DNA from: Immersiella caudata
Taxonomy: Eukaryota; Ascomycota; Sordariomycetes; Sordariales; Lasiosphaeriaceae
Reading direction: 5' to 3'
DNA length: 64,000 nt
Assembly: GCA_030512335.1 (NCBI GenBank)
Contig: JAULSU010000004.1
Span: forward strand, 992,001 to 1,056,000
The translations under genes and the position numbers were made by a program. The notes below the pieces were generated by a model that was not told the DNA's origin, did not search any database, and worked only from the letters and a program-made list of their open reading frames with translations. Below, one piece after another: positions 1 through 11,613 of the stretch; the stretch's first letter is position 1; every line of letters starts with the position of its first letter.

Positions 1-280
1 CGAAACACAGGCGCAAAAGGAGGACATCATCATCAACGTCGCCAAGCAGATGAAGATCGGAGCAATCATGGTTGTGCGCAGCGCTCGCGGTTTGCGCACC
101 GTCCTTTACCCCGAATTGGACGTCCAGCACGACTCTTGCACCGAGATCAGACAGATCCTTCAGCCAATCACTGAGCTTCATCCGATGAACCACGTCGTCA
201 ACTCGGCTGTCATTCTGCGGAAGATTGACCCTGCTGTGGGCCCGGAGGGGTACTCAACGAGGAACACCGTGGGGAAGTGA
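1..280 (+). CDS. 3' end of an unrecognised protein-coding gene (partial)
   Basis: An open frame enters the window from the left (reading from base 2) and stops at the TGA at 278-280, giving the last 92 residues of a protein. The stretch is a mixed alpha/beta-looking soluble tail with no membrane segment or low complexity. It contains a hydrophobic strand (residues IGAIMVV) and ends in a charged tail (TRNTVGK). I do not recognise the family. The frame is the only long one here, and the sequence beyond the stop has no coding character, which supports this as a real C-terminus. Its start and function lie outside the window. Confidence 0.5.
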   Translation, partial: ETQAQKEDIIINVAKQMKIGAIMVVRSARGLRTVLYPELDVQHDSCTEIRQILQPITELHPMNHVVNSAVILRKIDPAVGPEGYSTRNTVGK

Positions 281-1236
281 TGCATGAGACATACTCAACA
301 GCTGGGCTGGCGCAGGGTGATTTCGAGCATGCGTATGGGTTATCTTCATGGAGTTGAGAAATGTATGTGGTTTCTAGACCTGGACGCGGCATGGTTTCCA
401 AAGTGGGGCAAGGTCGGCGGACGGGAGACGGTGTTTTACTTGCATCAGGTATTCACATGGCACTGATCTCAATTTGCAATTAGCAAGGTAGACTGTAGTT
501 AGACTGGCTGGCCTCCAAAAATCATATTGCATTTTATCTGTAGGAGCCCGTTCTCTTTGTTCATGGCCGACTGACATGTTACATCACATGGCTAGCGCCA
601 AGACTTTTCAAAAGGGGTTCAGGGGCTTGTTGACTCCTGACTTCCCCACCCAGGCCATAGTCGGCTAGCGCGGCGCTCGGAAATTTCGCGTCTGCTCTCC
701 TCTACGATGATAAATACATGACAGGGTGAAACCCTGTCGAAATTGCACATGGAAAATCCAGAAGGATTCTGGAAAATAACAACAGGTGGTAGAAAATGCC
801 CTGCACCATAAAACACCAAAAAAAAAATTTTCCACAACAATGTGGAAGACAAACACATCATCGAAACCTTTATTATTAACTCTCCACAGCCGAAGCCGAA
901 AGCATGATGGGGCCACACTTCCAGCAATCTGCAGGCAGTTAAATTCCGTCGCCTTCTCTGCAAACACATTCTCTCCCTTCTTCACTCCCATCTTCTCGAA
1001 ATACAACAAGATGGAGCCCCCCTGCCCGTCAAGCCACACAACCTCGCAATCATGCGGCCCTCGTCAATAGGAGCAATTAAACTTCCTTGCTGCGTTGCGA
1101 CATCAAACATCTACTTCTTGCGCATTCGGTCTGTTCAGCGACACAGCTCAACCAAGGCGTTCTCCGGCTGTCGTTCCCCCACGATCGCGAATCCCAGACA
1201 CGCACACAAAGATTTCGACGTCAGTCTTACTTCAGA
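281..1236. other. intergenic, nothing recognised
   Basis: Only short overlapping open frames on both strands, with an A-run near 820-830. No RNA gene or conserved protein motif was seen. Confidence 0.5.
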
Positions 1237-1740
1237 ATGACACACCGCCCCTTGGTCGCGGTGGATGTTGGATATCTGACAGCCAGTACGCCTCGATAAG
1301 CTAACACGCAAAGGCCACGAATCTTTGCAGTTACGCTAACATACACAGCTGTTGCGTTTACCGAAGCACGATCACCCAGGAACTACTGCAGATGGAAACT
1401 AATTGGCAGCTGGCCGGACGCCCAAGATTCATTAGTCGATCATGTGCGCATAGCCATCGCCTACGATTCTCAAGATAACATCATCACCTGGGGCTATGAG
1501 TGTGACGCTCCGCTCCCTGACCAGAAAGTGTGCTCCGGGACCGACTTTCACCCTTCTGTTGAATTCGAGCAAACCCGCCGACAGATTTCCCCGCTCCGTC
1601 TGCAGAGATATCGAAGACCGCCTCTCGCACTTTCTCAGTCGTGTATATTCGCATACCTCTGCGCAGATCTCCGAGGACCTTGGACTGGAGAATTGGGACG
1701 ATACCCGCATTGACTTCCCGGCCTGCGGGGGACTACTCCT
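1237..1740 (+). pseudogene. decayed Hsp70-like ATPase (N-terminal part only)
   Basis: Remnants of the ATP-binding half of a fungal Hsp70-like (Hsp12A-type) protein can be read in order. A start at 1237 is followed by the phosphate-1 strand (LVAVDVG, to 1272). After a probable intron (about 1286-1330, branch CTAAC at 1301-1305) come TYTAVAFT, then SWPDA, then IAIAYDSQ...WGYE (to about 1505, frame 1). The frame then shifts near 1545 to TFTLLLN...DIEDRLSHFLSRVYSHTSAQI...DLGL...DDTRIDF (to about 1725, frame 2), the region that precedes the second ATPase strand. The rest of the nucleotide-binding and substrate domains is absent. The motif order and spacing match the fungal Hsp70-like family; the frameshift and truncation show it is not functional as written. 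Alternative: assembly errors, but the missing C-terminal two thirds argues for a true relic. Confidence 0.6.
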
Positions 1741-1742
1741 GA

Positions 1743-2354
1743 ATGAGACGGGCAATTTCCAGGGCGGCATTCGGCGTCAACAACCCACATCACAAATTCA
1801 GTATTGGGCGATTACGGTGGCAGGTGGAGCACGAATACTTTCTGTCGAAAATACCGAAGCATCTCGACTCAAAGAGCCATATCATCCTGGAGTGTGAGCC
1901 GTCCAAAACAGTAATGTCGCTGCAGTTGCATATCAATGGAAAATTCGAGCAAGCTCTCTCCCAGCACTTCCCAGAGGGGTCTCCTTGGGTTGAGAAGAGC
2001 GTAGCTGAGCTTTTCAGAGGATGTTTTGAGTCGGTCCCTGAACTCAATGAGGTCCTCTCGCAAAACCCGGACGTCCCCGATCAAATGTGCAAGGGGTGCC
2101 GCTTTCTTCCGAGCCTCGAAAGGGTCACTCGGTTACCGCCGCAAACGTTTGATTCGCCGCCGTTAATTCATCATGACCACGGGCACAGCGAAATAATGGC
2201 CTGCCCAGCGTAAGTACCGCCGATGGACGCTGCGCGTTTCCATGCTAACCTATTTCCCCTCGAAAGTGAGAGGGTGTACAAATGCCTCGACCAACAGGTG
2301 GAGCTCCTTTACGAGCAGCTACGAACCTATGCAGAAAGTATACCCAGTCATTAG
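1743..2354 (+). CDS. small two-exon ORF of unknown function
   Basis: Exons 1743-2209 and 2267-2354 give 184 residues. The intron has a strong donor (GTAAGT at 2210), branch (GCTAACC at 2244-2250) and acceptor (AAAG before 2267). The frame crosses the intron cleanly and stops with TAG at 2352-2354. The protein is soluble, with an acidic C-terminal helix (CLDQQVELLYEQLR) and a Cys-containing patch (MCKGCRF). No family was recognised. The ATG at 1743 lies directly after an in-frame stop and just after the Hsp70-like relic, so this may instead be the tail of another decayed gene. The well-formed intron is the main support. Confidence 0.45.
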
Positions 2355-2544
2355 GAAGGCTGGGATGGGTAGGTGGTAAGATTGGCGATTCTTAGCATCT
2401 ATGAAATTACAAGTTAACAGTATTTGCGCAGCATTTCTACGTTGTCGTTGGGCAGTTGTCGCGTTTTCCATATATCTTCGAGCGTTTAAGCTACTAAATG
2501 ATGAAATATTGAGGTCCTTTCTACGGATTTATCACAACTCCTGA

Positions 2545-3906
2545 CCGAACCACTCGGTAGTGGAGGGGCTGCTCCGCACTAGAATGCGGAAACTTGGCTG
2601 CCCTGAACATGTAATCGACTACGCGGTTCCCGTCCAAGAGCTTGTGGCGAGCCCGAGAATGGCTCCATTAGTCCCACAGATCTCAACGGCAGAGGTTCCA
2701 TCGCTCTCAACGGAGATGATGACCGAAAACAACAAGGCCGCTGAGCGAACCGTTGATCTCAAAGAGGCACTAGTCGATGAAATGCGGCTCAATGTAGTTG
2801 CGTTGGATGATGTGTCCTCTCGACTAAGATACGAGTTCGCCGAAATGGCTCTTCATTCATGGGCGAAGAAATCTGGAAACGGCAGCGGTTTCTCGGAAGA
2901 GGGGGCTTTGGGGGTGTTTGGCTCGAGAAGTGTGTCTCGGGCCTGGGGCATAAGACGGGATACCTTCGTGCCATCAAGGAAATCCCGAATCTTGCGGGTG
3001 TCGACTTCACCAGAGAGCTCGAGGCCCTCGCGACGTTTTCGTCTGGATATGTAGGTCTAGCCCAGCCCTCACACGCCCGCTGGCCCTCGTTCAGTCACTG
3101 AAACTGGCGCGGATGAACCGTCGCTCACTATCGCTCGCAGCATGAAGAATGCTTCGTGACTGTTTTCGGTTGGTGGACAATCGAAGACAATCTGCATATC
3201 GCAATGGAGTATCTCGAGCTCGGGGATCTCCACAGCTATCTCGGCTCACCTATGTCTGAGAGAGAGATTCCTTGCACATCGCATTTCAACTGACAGAAGG
3301 CCTTGGCTATATGCATCAATATGGATTCGTACATCGCGACCTGAAGCCGGCTGTGTGAAACTGACGCTCTAAACGTGCACATCACTTGCTAACTCGCCGA
3401 CAGAACATACTCGTTGCACAAAACACACCTGCTCATGGTGATGAACCCGATCATCCAATGTGGTGGATAAAGATCAGTGACTTCGGACAGAGCAAACGCG
3501 CCATCGAGGGCGTAACCTCCCTCCACACTGGAGTCGGCACGCCCGGTGACCCCGCCCCGGAGTTGATGGGCATTTTCAGCACCGACAATCTCGAACTGTC
3601 AAGAGACAGGACCCGACCCTCATACACCACCGCGGTCGATATCTGGTCTCTCGGCACCATCATCTTCCGCATGATTAAGGGAAAAACACCATTCCCTGAA
3701 CCGATTCAACTCGCACACTACGTCACCCTCCGCGGCGCGTTTCCGGTCCCCTTATCGAAGCCGGCGCATCGGAAGATTGCATCAACTTTGTCAGCAACGC
3801 AGTGGCGGCATCATCCAGCTCACTACCTACCGCACTTGCGCTGCTATCCCACCCTTGGACCAAATACGAGTCAGAGTTGACCGCTTCAGACTCGGACGAG
3901 GACTGA
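2545..3906 (+). pseudogene. Ser/Thr protein kinase pseudogene (three frameshifts, two intact introns)
   Basis: All kinase landmarks are present but in four frames. The N-terminal region lies at 2545-2850 (frame 1). The Gly-loop (FLGRGGFGGVW) and the AIKE lysine follow in frame 0 to 3050. Intron 3051-3140 splices to a segment ending near 3268 (AMEYLELGDLHSYL). From about 3272 in frame 2 come AFQLTEGLGYMH and HRDLKP. Intron 3353-3403 (branch CTAAC) completes HRDLKPAN. DFG and APE-type motifs follow to about 3745, then frame 1 gives the C-lobe end (ALALLSHPW) with stop TGA at 3904-3906. Each of the three frame changes is equivalent to one missing base. The conserved catalytic residues and splice sites suggest recent loss, or base-calling deletions in the assembly. 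It resembles kinases found near fungal incompatibility-type genes, but I cannot assign a subfamily. Confidence 0.75.
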
Positions 3907-5072
3907 CTGCGCTGTCACGGAGGTTTCCTGAGCCGGCGTATCGACACAGAGCCTGGCCCTTCAGGGGTTGGCTATCCTACAACATCAACACCATTTCTTG
4001 TATGTAGCCTCAAAGTCAGAATCACATCTCATAATCCAATTCTAACCGATGTATCCCCGTCCAGGTGCGTCTGGTCGTAATCTCGTAAAACCAACCCACG
4101 ATACCGGTTTGGTTTTGGCTGGAAACCTCCCAACCAACCTCCAACACATCACATACCGCCCAACAGCATCCAACTGAGACCTCGGCGCCACCGAGCTGAC
4201 TCCCTGCAGCCACCAAAAACGCCCATCGGATACCACCCCGATCTGGCTGGTCGCTCGCCGAGACACATCAGACACTACACACTGCATTGACCCTGTCACC
4301 TTGACGCCCGCTTCGAGACACGCAGAATGGCTGCTGTCTGATAAGGCAACGGAACTTTCCGCATGAGGAAAGGATTGACTCTTTTTTTTTTTTGGGCTCT
4401 CCCTTTTCACGTTCATCCCGCGTTTCCAACGTCTCACTTGTTTTGCATTCGGATGAGGTGGCTAAAAAGGCTGCGGAACCAAACGCCCACGGGATTGTCA
4501 ATGCAGTGCAGCGCAGCGCTGATGATCGGGTTCCGATCACGGGCTTTAGATACCAGCCCCCTCCGGTCCAGGGAGGTGGAGAGATTGTCTGTTGATGATC
4601 GGCTGCTTGATGTTGGTGCTTCCGAATTGGGTTGAATATCATACCATCTTGTATAATTTTCGGAAGCGCAAATTTTAGCTTCGCGGGTCGAATATGCAGT
4701 GCAACAGATGTAACGCTTGAGAACCCCGGTTGTCATCCGAGGTTGTATCGCATACGTTTCGCGTGGCGTTCAGGGACCAAGTCCGTCTTCCTTGAACACG
4801 AAGACAAAGGAACACAGGATCAATGGCAATATCAAGTTGATCAAAGCTTTGCCATTAATATTGAGGTATCATATATGCTATAATGATACTGCCTCGATGG
4901 CTCTAAAAATAGGTAACCATCCATCCCAATCGTCTTTCATCATTCCATTCTCATTATTTTAGTTGACCCGTTGAGGTATCAAATGCAAGATCATGATAAA
5001 TATCCAAAATGCAGTGCGCCCAAACGCCTGGCCACCGTGGGGTATGGTGATGCAGTATAATTATGTCGTGAA
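3907..5072. other. intergenic
   Basis: Contains a T12 run at 4381-4392 and AT-rich sequence at 4840-5070 that probably includes the 3' UTR of the multicopper oxidase. No gene was recognised. Confidence 0.5.
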
Positions 5073-7030
5073 TTAGAAGTTGCGGTAATTGTCCGGAACG
5101 ACGGGCCAGTGATCAGCGCCGTCCTGGATCACCAAGGCCATGCCGCCCTGAAGATGGCTCTGGACGTGGCAATGCAGGAGCCACGCACCAGGGCTGGTAA
5201 CGTGGTAGCGGAGCACCGTCCAAGTTGCGTTCGTGGGGGTCGCCTGAGCAGTGAGGAAGCTGTCGCGCTTTGGGGGGTCGACGAAGTTGAAGAACTGGGG
5301 GACCGCAGCAGCAGCTTCAGCAGCCGTAGCCCAGGGGAACGGACCGATGCCGTTGCCAACACGCCACATCTTGTTGCCGTGCTTGTGGATGGGATGCGGC
5401 GGCATGGGGAGCGTGTCGGTGATCAGGATGAGATCCACCCAGGTGTCATTCTTGGTGGTGATCGTCACGTTGTCGTAGTCATCAAATTGGGGCTCGAAGA
5501 GGACAACAGGATCCGAGCCGTGGTCGAGCACTGCGGGCGGGAGGATCGTCTTGTTGAGGGCCCAGGCGAAGCTAGGGCCGGCGGTGCGCATGTGCAGCTT
5601 ATAGGTCTGGTCGGCGACCTGCTTGATAGGCTCAACGAGCAGCTGCTTCTGGGTCTTCTCGGAGTAGAAGATGGTGGAGTTGCTTGCAATTACACCATTG
5701 TTCTTGACATAGGCCACGGTCGGCTTCTCTGGAACTGGGGCGGCGTCCTTTACGTTGTAGCTGAGGGTAGCCGAGGAGAAGATGATCTGCGAGTTCGAGA
5801 GCGAGGAAAGACGGATCGGGTAGTTGCCAGGCTTGTCGAGGCGGACGAGGATCGAGAAGCGGTCGCCGTTGGTAATCGGGATCGCGTGGACAAGCTGGGG
5901 CTTGATGTAGTCACCGTCAACAGCATAGACCCACACCGGGTGCTCATCAATGGAGAAGGCACCAGTGAGCATGTGGAAGGCGCCGATGAGGTCGATAGCA
6001 AGCCACTTCTCGTCGCTGGCGTCGCGCTTGTGAACGGTGATCACTTCCCTGGGGCCCTTGGTGGAGGTGCAGGTCTCGATGACATCCTTGGGGAGGATGC
6101 CCATGTTGACAGTGACATTGGGCGACACCGTCTTGGAGATGAGCTGAGGCGGAAGGCATCTGTGCGACGTTAGCGAGGCTGTCCTCCAAAATGCGCGCCA
6201 GTTGTTAGAGCCTTACCCCTTGGGACCAAAGTTTGTGACATTGTTGTTCTTCAGCACGTTTTGCTGCTGAGCACTGAGAAGCGACGTGATCTCCTCGGGG
6301 GACCTGCACTCGACGCTACCCTTTCCGTTGAAGAGGATCGAGTCGAAGCACGGCAGCTCGGTGTTGGCCTTTAGCGCGAGCGCGAACACATCCTCGGCAG
6401 TCCTGTGGCGGTGGTCGGCGAGCAGGAGCGGGTAGGGCTTCTTCGCAGCGTGTTCGATAGCCTCGAGGACCTTGGCGTCTTGGGAGATGAGCGACCAAGG
6501 CTTCTCAAGCTCCTTGCGGGGGTGGATAACGATCGCGCCGTACATGCCATCCTCCACCTGACCCAGCTGGTGAGCGTGGTACCAGTAGCTGCCGTACTGG
6601 GTTGCGTGCCATTTGTAGTGGTACGTCTCGCCGGTGCCGATCTGACGTTGAGTAACTCCTGGTACGCCGTCGTTCCAAGGGGTAGCGTGCATGTCGATGC
6701 CTGGCATATGCTGTCAGTCACGGCCACTGCAGGCGGGTCTCACTTGATAGTGAGTATATACATACCGTGAAAGTGCACCGTTGTGTTGGCGACCATTTTG
6801 TTGTGGACGATGATATCGACGTAGTCGCCCTGGTTGACCTCGATGGTGGGGCCGGGGAAGGCCCCGTTGACCAGGACCATATCTCTTTCTACGCCATCAG
6901 GCGCCCATTTTCCGACGGTGAGGGTGAACTCGTAGGTCCTGTCGCAGCTGCTCTTTGCGAAGACGGAGGACGACAGAGTGGTGAGGCCCAGGGCCAGCTT
7001 GAGCCAGCTGCCGCGTGCAAGGGCTACCAT
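5073..7030 (-). CDS. secreted multicopper oxidase (laccase / ascorbate-oxidase-like)
   Basis: Exons 7030-6766, 6700-6217 and 6159-5073 (introns of 65 and 57 bp, consensus ends, CTAAC branch in intron 2) encode 611 residues. The N-terminal ~25 residues form a signal peptide. Four copper-ligand motifs are visible: HFHG at 86-89, WYHAH at 128-132, HPIHKHG at 505-511, and HCHVQSHLQGGM at 579-590, with the type-1 Cys in HCH and Met at the axial position. All trinuclear-cluster histidines are present, so the enzyme should be active. Multicopper oxidases transfer electrons from phenolic or metal substrates to O2, making water. The ascomycete sequence pattern fits extracellular laccase-like or fungal ascorbate-oxidase-like enzymes rather than Fet3, as there is no C-terminal membrane anchor. 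The substrate is not predictable from sequence. No partner gene lies nearby. Confidence 0.93.
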
Positions 7031-10000
7031 GGTTGCTGAGTTCCAAGGACCACCCGCTTGGTGACCCGGCTCTTCGAACTTGGAACTTGTGAGAGGGTGA
7101 AGAGCGAATGACTAGGTTAAGACCTAAAAACTGAAAGGAAAACCGAGAAACTGAATGGTCGTACCAGGCTGGAGAGTGCATGATGGACTGCATGGCACAC
7201 ACGCCAGACCTTATATCTGGTGCGCCGACTGCGTCGAGAAGAGCAGACCGGGATGCAGCACCACCACCCCGGACGCTCGACGATGCCAGGAATGGTCGAG
7301 ATCGGCTGTGTGCTGCTTGCGGTGCCCAGCACTCAGCTGACAGTGTCATTGCCAGCGTGGGCGTCGGGGTGTGGTGGAGGTGCTGGCAAGCCTGAGCCTG
7401 GCTGCTTCCCCGGTCCATCGAACTTCCTTTTGCGCAGCAGAGGTGTGTGCATGCGGAAGTTCTGTGATTGACAGGATTTCGGGCCTCGATCCGGTCAAGG
7501 GCAAGGAAGGTGCAAGCCCCAGTCGTCCAGGTTCCAATCATGCTTTGCCATGGCACTGCACATGGCAAGAGCGACCGAAGGCCTGCAGCTCCGTGAGCAG
7601 AGATGCGCGAGCTTCCCGTTCGTCGTCTCAGCCCTGGTCCCGCTGGGCGCACGCGCCTCTCGGCGACCGCCCGATGGCTTTAACCCAGAGGGGCAAGTCT
7701 CCGTGCAGCTAACTGCAGGCAGAGAGGTTTGCAGCAGCAACGGTCAATATTCCTGCGGGCCGGCAGCCAGTCCAGCGGTGCCAGCCTGGTGACGCCCGCC
7801 AAACCCAGCGCAGTGGGACACCGCTGACCTGGCGTTACGGTTGGATGCGAGGAAGAGGCTGAGCGCGCCTCAACTGCTACGCGCGTCGCCATTGGCTTGT
7901 CAGAGGCGGGGTGGTTGTCAGCAAGTGGGCTGCGACCCAGTTGCGGGAGGGCGATGCTCGCTTCGGGCGGCTGTGGCAAGCCCAGGGTTGCCGGTTCCGA
8001 AAATAGCCCACCGCCAGCCCAGTGCCGAGCCAGCATCTAACCCGGCCAACAAAACGCGGGGCACGAGTAGCATCGGAGGCCAGCGAAAAAGACGAAGAGC
8101 ACCAATATCGGAGCGACACAGGAAGACTCCGTGAGACACGGCGACATAGAGTGTGTAACACAGATCCAAGACACAACGCACCCAACCGCGATACGACCAG
8201 ATAGACTCTGCGAAAAACTGATAGTATATGGGCAGCGAGAACCCCGCGGGCTTCCCGAGAATTCCTCGGATCGAAACCCTGAAAAGAGGACAGCTGAACC
8301 GCCGGTCCGAGTACGCTGTGCGTTTTTTTCTTCTTCTTCGCACTCCACTAGCATCTTTGGGGCAAACAAGGCAAAGGCATCTCCGGTCAGCCGGTTCTGG
8401 CCATAGCTCTGAGACCCATGGCCTTGCTTCTGCTCGGTTCGCTGCGTTGGGCCGCCGCTGTCTGATGGTCGGGTGATTGTGCAGCCGCCCGCATTTGCTT
8501 TCACAGACCGGGTATCGCAAGCCAGGGTCGCACTGCAATTGAGCCTCTCAGCGCCTGCAAATTCTCAACACATTCTCCGCCGTGGCTCTCGGCATCCCGA
8601 ATGTTTGCGACATATGTGATGTTCCTCATGGATGATGAAGTTGACGGGAATCCACCTGACGTTCGGATCGAGCTGCTTCACACCCACTTCACGCAGCGCT
8701 AGTAAGGTGCCCTGCGCTAGTCCACGGACTCACCCCGATGCCCAGTCCGGATGATGGGGCGGCCTTAAATCGTGTTGGGTCAGAACCATAGCAAAACCAC
8801 ACTGGTTGCTACTTGGCGGGTTCGGGCTCTCCTCCGGTTCGGTCCAGTCGCTAGCACTCACACGGTCCCCGCCCGGGCCAATGCCGGAAGTTGGGGGCCG
8901 GTGGGTCCCCCGGGCATGTGGTGGCCCACCACTCTCACCTCGCTGGCATCTCAACAAGGAAAGAACAGCGTCCTCCATGCACGCAACAGTGGCGGTCCGA
9001 AAACCCCGCGGAGCGTCGTTCTCTCGGCATTCCAGAAGGCATCGCCGATTTACGATTTACGCGAGCCTCGCATTCCATCCAGCCTCAGCGAAGCTCGCAG
9101 TAAAGAGTCAGCGGAGGCACCCACGGATCAATTGGCTGATCCTACCAACATTCTGGCAAGCTGCACTGGGCGCATTGCTGCATTCGCTGCACCTGCTTGC
9201 TGCCTGCTGCACTGCAACTCCACCGCAAGAGCTGCTTGGGTGACCGATCAGAGCTTGAGCTCCCACCCGCGCAGAGAGCTCTCCTCCGCAGCAAGCAGAA
9301 GAGGAGGGGTGGTATCTCGTATTCCGACATTCGACCTGTCGATCGCCGGAATGCATATCAACACCTCTTGCACTCCCAGCATGCCTCACACATGATTTGC
9401 CTTGGCATCGCTAAAGGGCGACCATTCACGGTGCGCCGCAAGCGAGACCTTTGCAGCGCGCATCGCAGGGGAGGCTCGAGCTGGGATAGCGGTGCCGAGA
9501 CACACCATTGGTGGCGAACTTCTCAACGTCACTGAACCTCACCGATGCCCGGTGTCGATAGGTAGCGTCGAGAGCTCGACCGAGCTTTCGGCAAGCTGGA
9601 CCAAGACAGCACATTAAAAAAAAAATCTCAGTTCAAACCCGGTTACCAATGAGTGCTATTTCGGACCTGGACGATGGGAAATCCGGTAATCCTGCTAAGC
9701 CCACACAAATACCACCCCATCCCTCCCACCCCGCCCAGATCGTATAGCCTCCAGCCAAGCTACCTAGTCCGACGCACCTTAGTCATATTAGGTAGCCACG
9801 GTCGGCGATAGAGAGCCTCATCTGGCCCGGATATCGACCTCGTTCAGACACGCTCACTCCTCGACGTCCGAAGTCTGGAACGGAGGGAGTCATTCTGCAG
9901 TGAGAAGGTGCAAAGATCCCACAGGACAAGAGAACTTTTGTCTGACCGCCGCCACGTCGCACCAAAGACGACTGTCCACAGGCAGAGCTGTTCTCGTTGA

Positions 10001-10416
10001 TGTCCAATGCTGACGGGCTTCACTGTAAGCCTTGTTGACAACCGCCGTCAGGCACCGTGGGCGGATGCGCTGTAAGCGTGACTGAAGCAACCGCAATTGG
10101 CAGGTCGTACTCGGGCGTCACCGCGTACTAGGCGAGCAGTCTGTCAGTCAGACCTGACATCACAGTCCGATGTCTTTCGGCGAATCCTCCACGGCCCATG
10201 CCGCGAATCCGCGCTGGTGAGAGGTCGACCAACGACATGTCTCGGACCGAACTTCTCCCGCGTCTTATCCCCTTTCAGTATATCTCACCATATGCTCACC
10301 TAGGTCTGGCCTTCAGTTTGTCATCTGATCCCGTGACATTTCCTGTGGCCCGTGACTCGCGCGAGCAGTTGTTTTTCCTCGGCTGACTCACGATCTGCCA
10401 AACCAATGCATCATGG
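7031..10416. other. long gene-free region upstream of the multicopper oxidase
   Basis: About 3.4 kb with only short overlapping frames and no recognisable protein, tRNA or transposon. It holds the oxidase promoter at its left end. An 18-bp word at 9797-9814 recurs at 45621-45638. An A-run lies near 9615. Confidence 0.5.
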
Positions 10417-10458
10417 CATCTTCATCAGCCCATCTTGATCAGCCCACCTTGATCAGCC
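10417..10458 (+). repeat. 14-bp tandem repeat, three copies
   Basis: Three adjacent near-identical copies of a 14-bp unit (consensus CATCTTGATCAGCC) begin at 10417, 10431 and 10445. Copy 1 differs at one position (TTCATC for TTGATC) and copy 3 at one (CACC for CATC). The unit length is not a multiple of three and no coding frame covers it. Confidence 0.85.
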
Positions 10459-11397
10459 CAGCTCTGGTTCCGCCAGTGCGAATCGTCTGCTGAGCACCAT
10501 TGAAAGAGCGAGAAGGGCAGAAAAATGAGCAACCAAGATGACGATTAAATTATCATGGCGAATGTCACAAACCCCTGAATACTAGCGCAATACGATAGAA
10601 CTTCAAGTCACTGCCAAAAATCCAGAACTAATTTCACGCCAAGACTCATGATTCATTCCCCCAGGTCCAGTGACAATCCCTCCCTTTTTCTCCCTGAACA
10701 AAATACCTAACCGAACGGCAAATCAGCCGAAAGACACCTCGTACCTGCATCCAAATAAAACCCCCCTCGGCACCCACCGAGCCGTCACGCACGTCACGCC
10801 GGCAAAATAACCTCTCCCCTCCATTTAATCTATTCCCAGACCCCAATCTCCCAGAATGAAGATGGGTAGGGTAAGAATTGGACCCTTTGCGCATCCGTTC
10901 ATCCCATCTTTTTTTTTCTCCCCCCCCTCGACAGGAACTTTCCATCTGACTTGCAGCAGGCATGGAAATTTCGGGAATATCATCATCATCGCGCAGTGCA
11001 TGCGTGTGGGGTGCAGAGGAAGGCGGTAAGGCAAGGCAGGTAATTTCTTTTCTTACGGGGATTGTTGAGGAGAATAAATGGGAAGCGAGGTGCTGTGCAA
11101 CGGGCGGGTTTAATATAATTTAGGCGGGAGGTGTGGTGGTGCTATGAATAGATGTAGGGCTGATCTTGATGCGGAGGTGTGAGCATCCGGGACGATGGGA
11201 TTTAAGATTTTATGAGAGCTAAGGCAGCAGGGCAGATGGGGCTAAATTAGAGCTGGGATTTGATTAGGTGGGCGTTGGTTAGGCGCTTTTTAGGGGAGCT
11301 GAGGAGGTGCTTTCGAGAGGAGAGGATAGGAAGGGTTTGGGGAGGCGGTGATGGGGATGGCTTCAAGGTTTGGAAGGTGGTTTAGGTGTTAGCTGAA

Positions 11398-11435
11398 GGA
11401 AACACCACGGCGCTACCCCAATGATTATCACACCT

Positions 11436-11472
<37 letters not shown>

Positions 11473-11613
11473 ACTGGATGCCTGACATCCAAGGTTTTTC
11501 CACCGTTTTAACCTTGCATTCTCTAGATGTTAGGCAGCTGTTGTTGTTGTTGTTGTTTTTGTTGTCGTAGGTGCAAGTGTGATAACCGTAGGTGTGATGT
11601 TGTGAGTGTTTCC
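11398..11613. repeat. foldback (inverted-repeat) element with CAA/TTG microsatellite arms
   Basis: The left end GGAAACACC (11398-11406) and right end GTGTTTCC (11606-11613) are inverted. Further in, ATTATCACACC and CTACAAC on the left are matched in reverse by GTAGGTG and GTGTGATAA on the right. The inner parts of both arms are trinucleotide tracts, (ACA)n at 11436-11472 and (GTT)n at 11540-11555, around a unique loop of about 65 bp. The arms are imperfect, with small insertions on the right. The transcript or single strand could form a long hairpin. No transposase and no clear target-site duplication are visible; a MITE-like foldback element is possible. Confidence 0.6.

Noticed and set aside
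5109..6173. 354-codon plus-strand frame opposite the multicopper oxidase
   Set aside because: It is the antisense shadow of the copper-binding exon; the minus strand carries clear family motifs.
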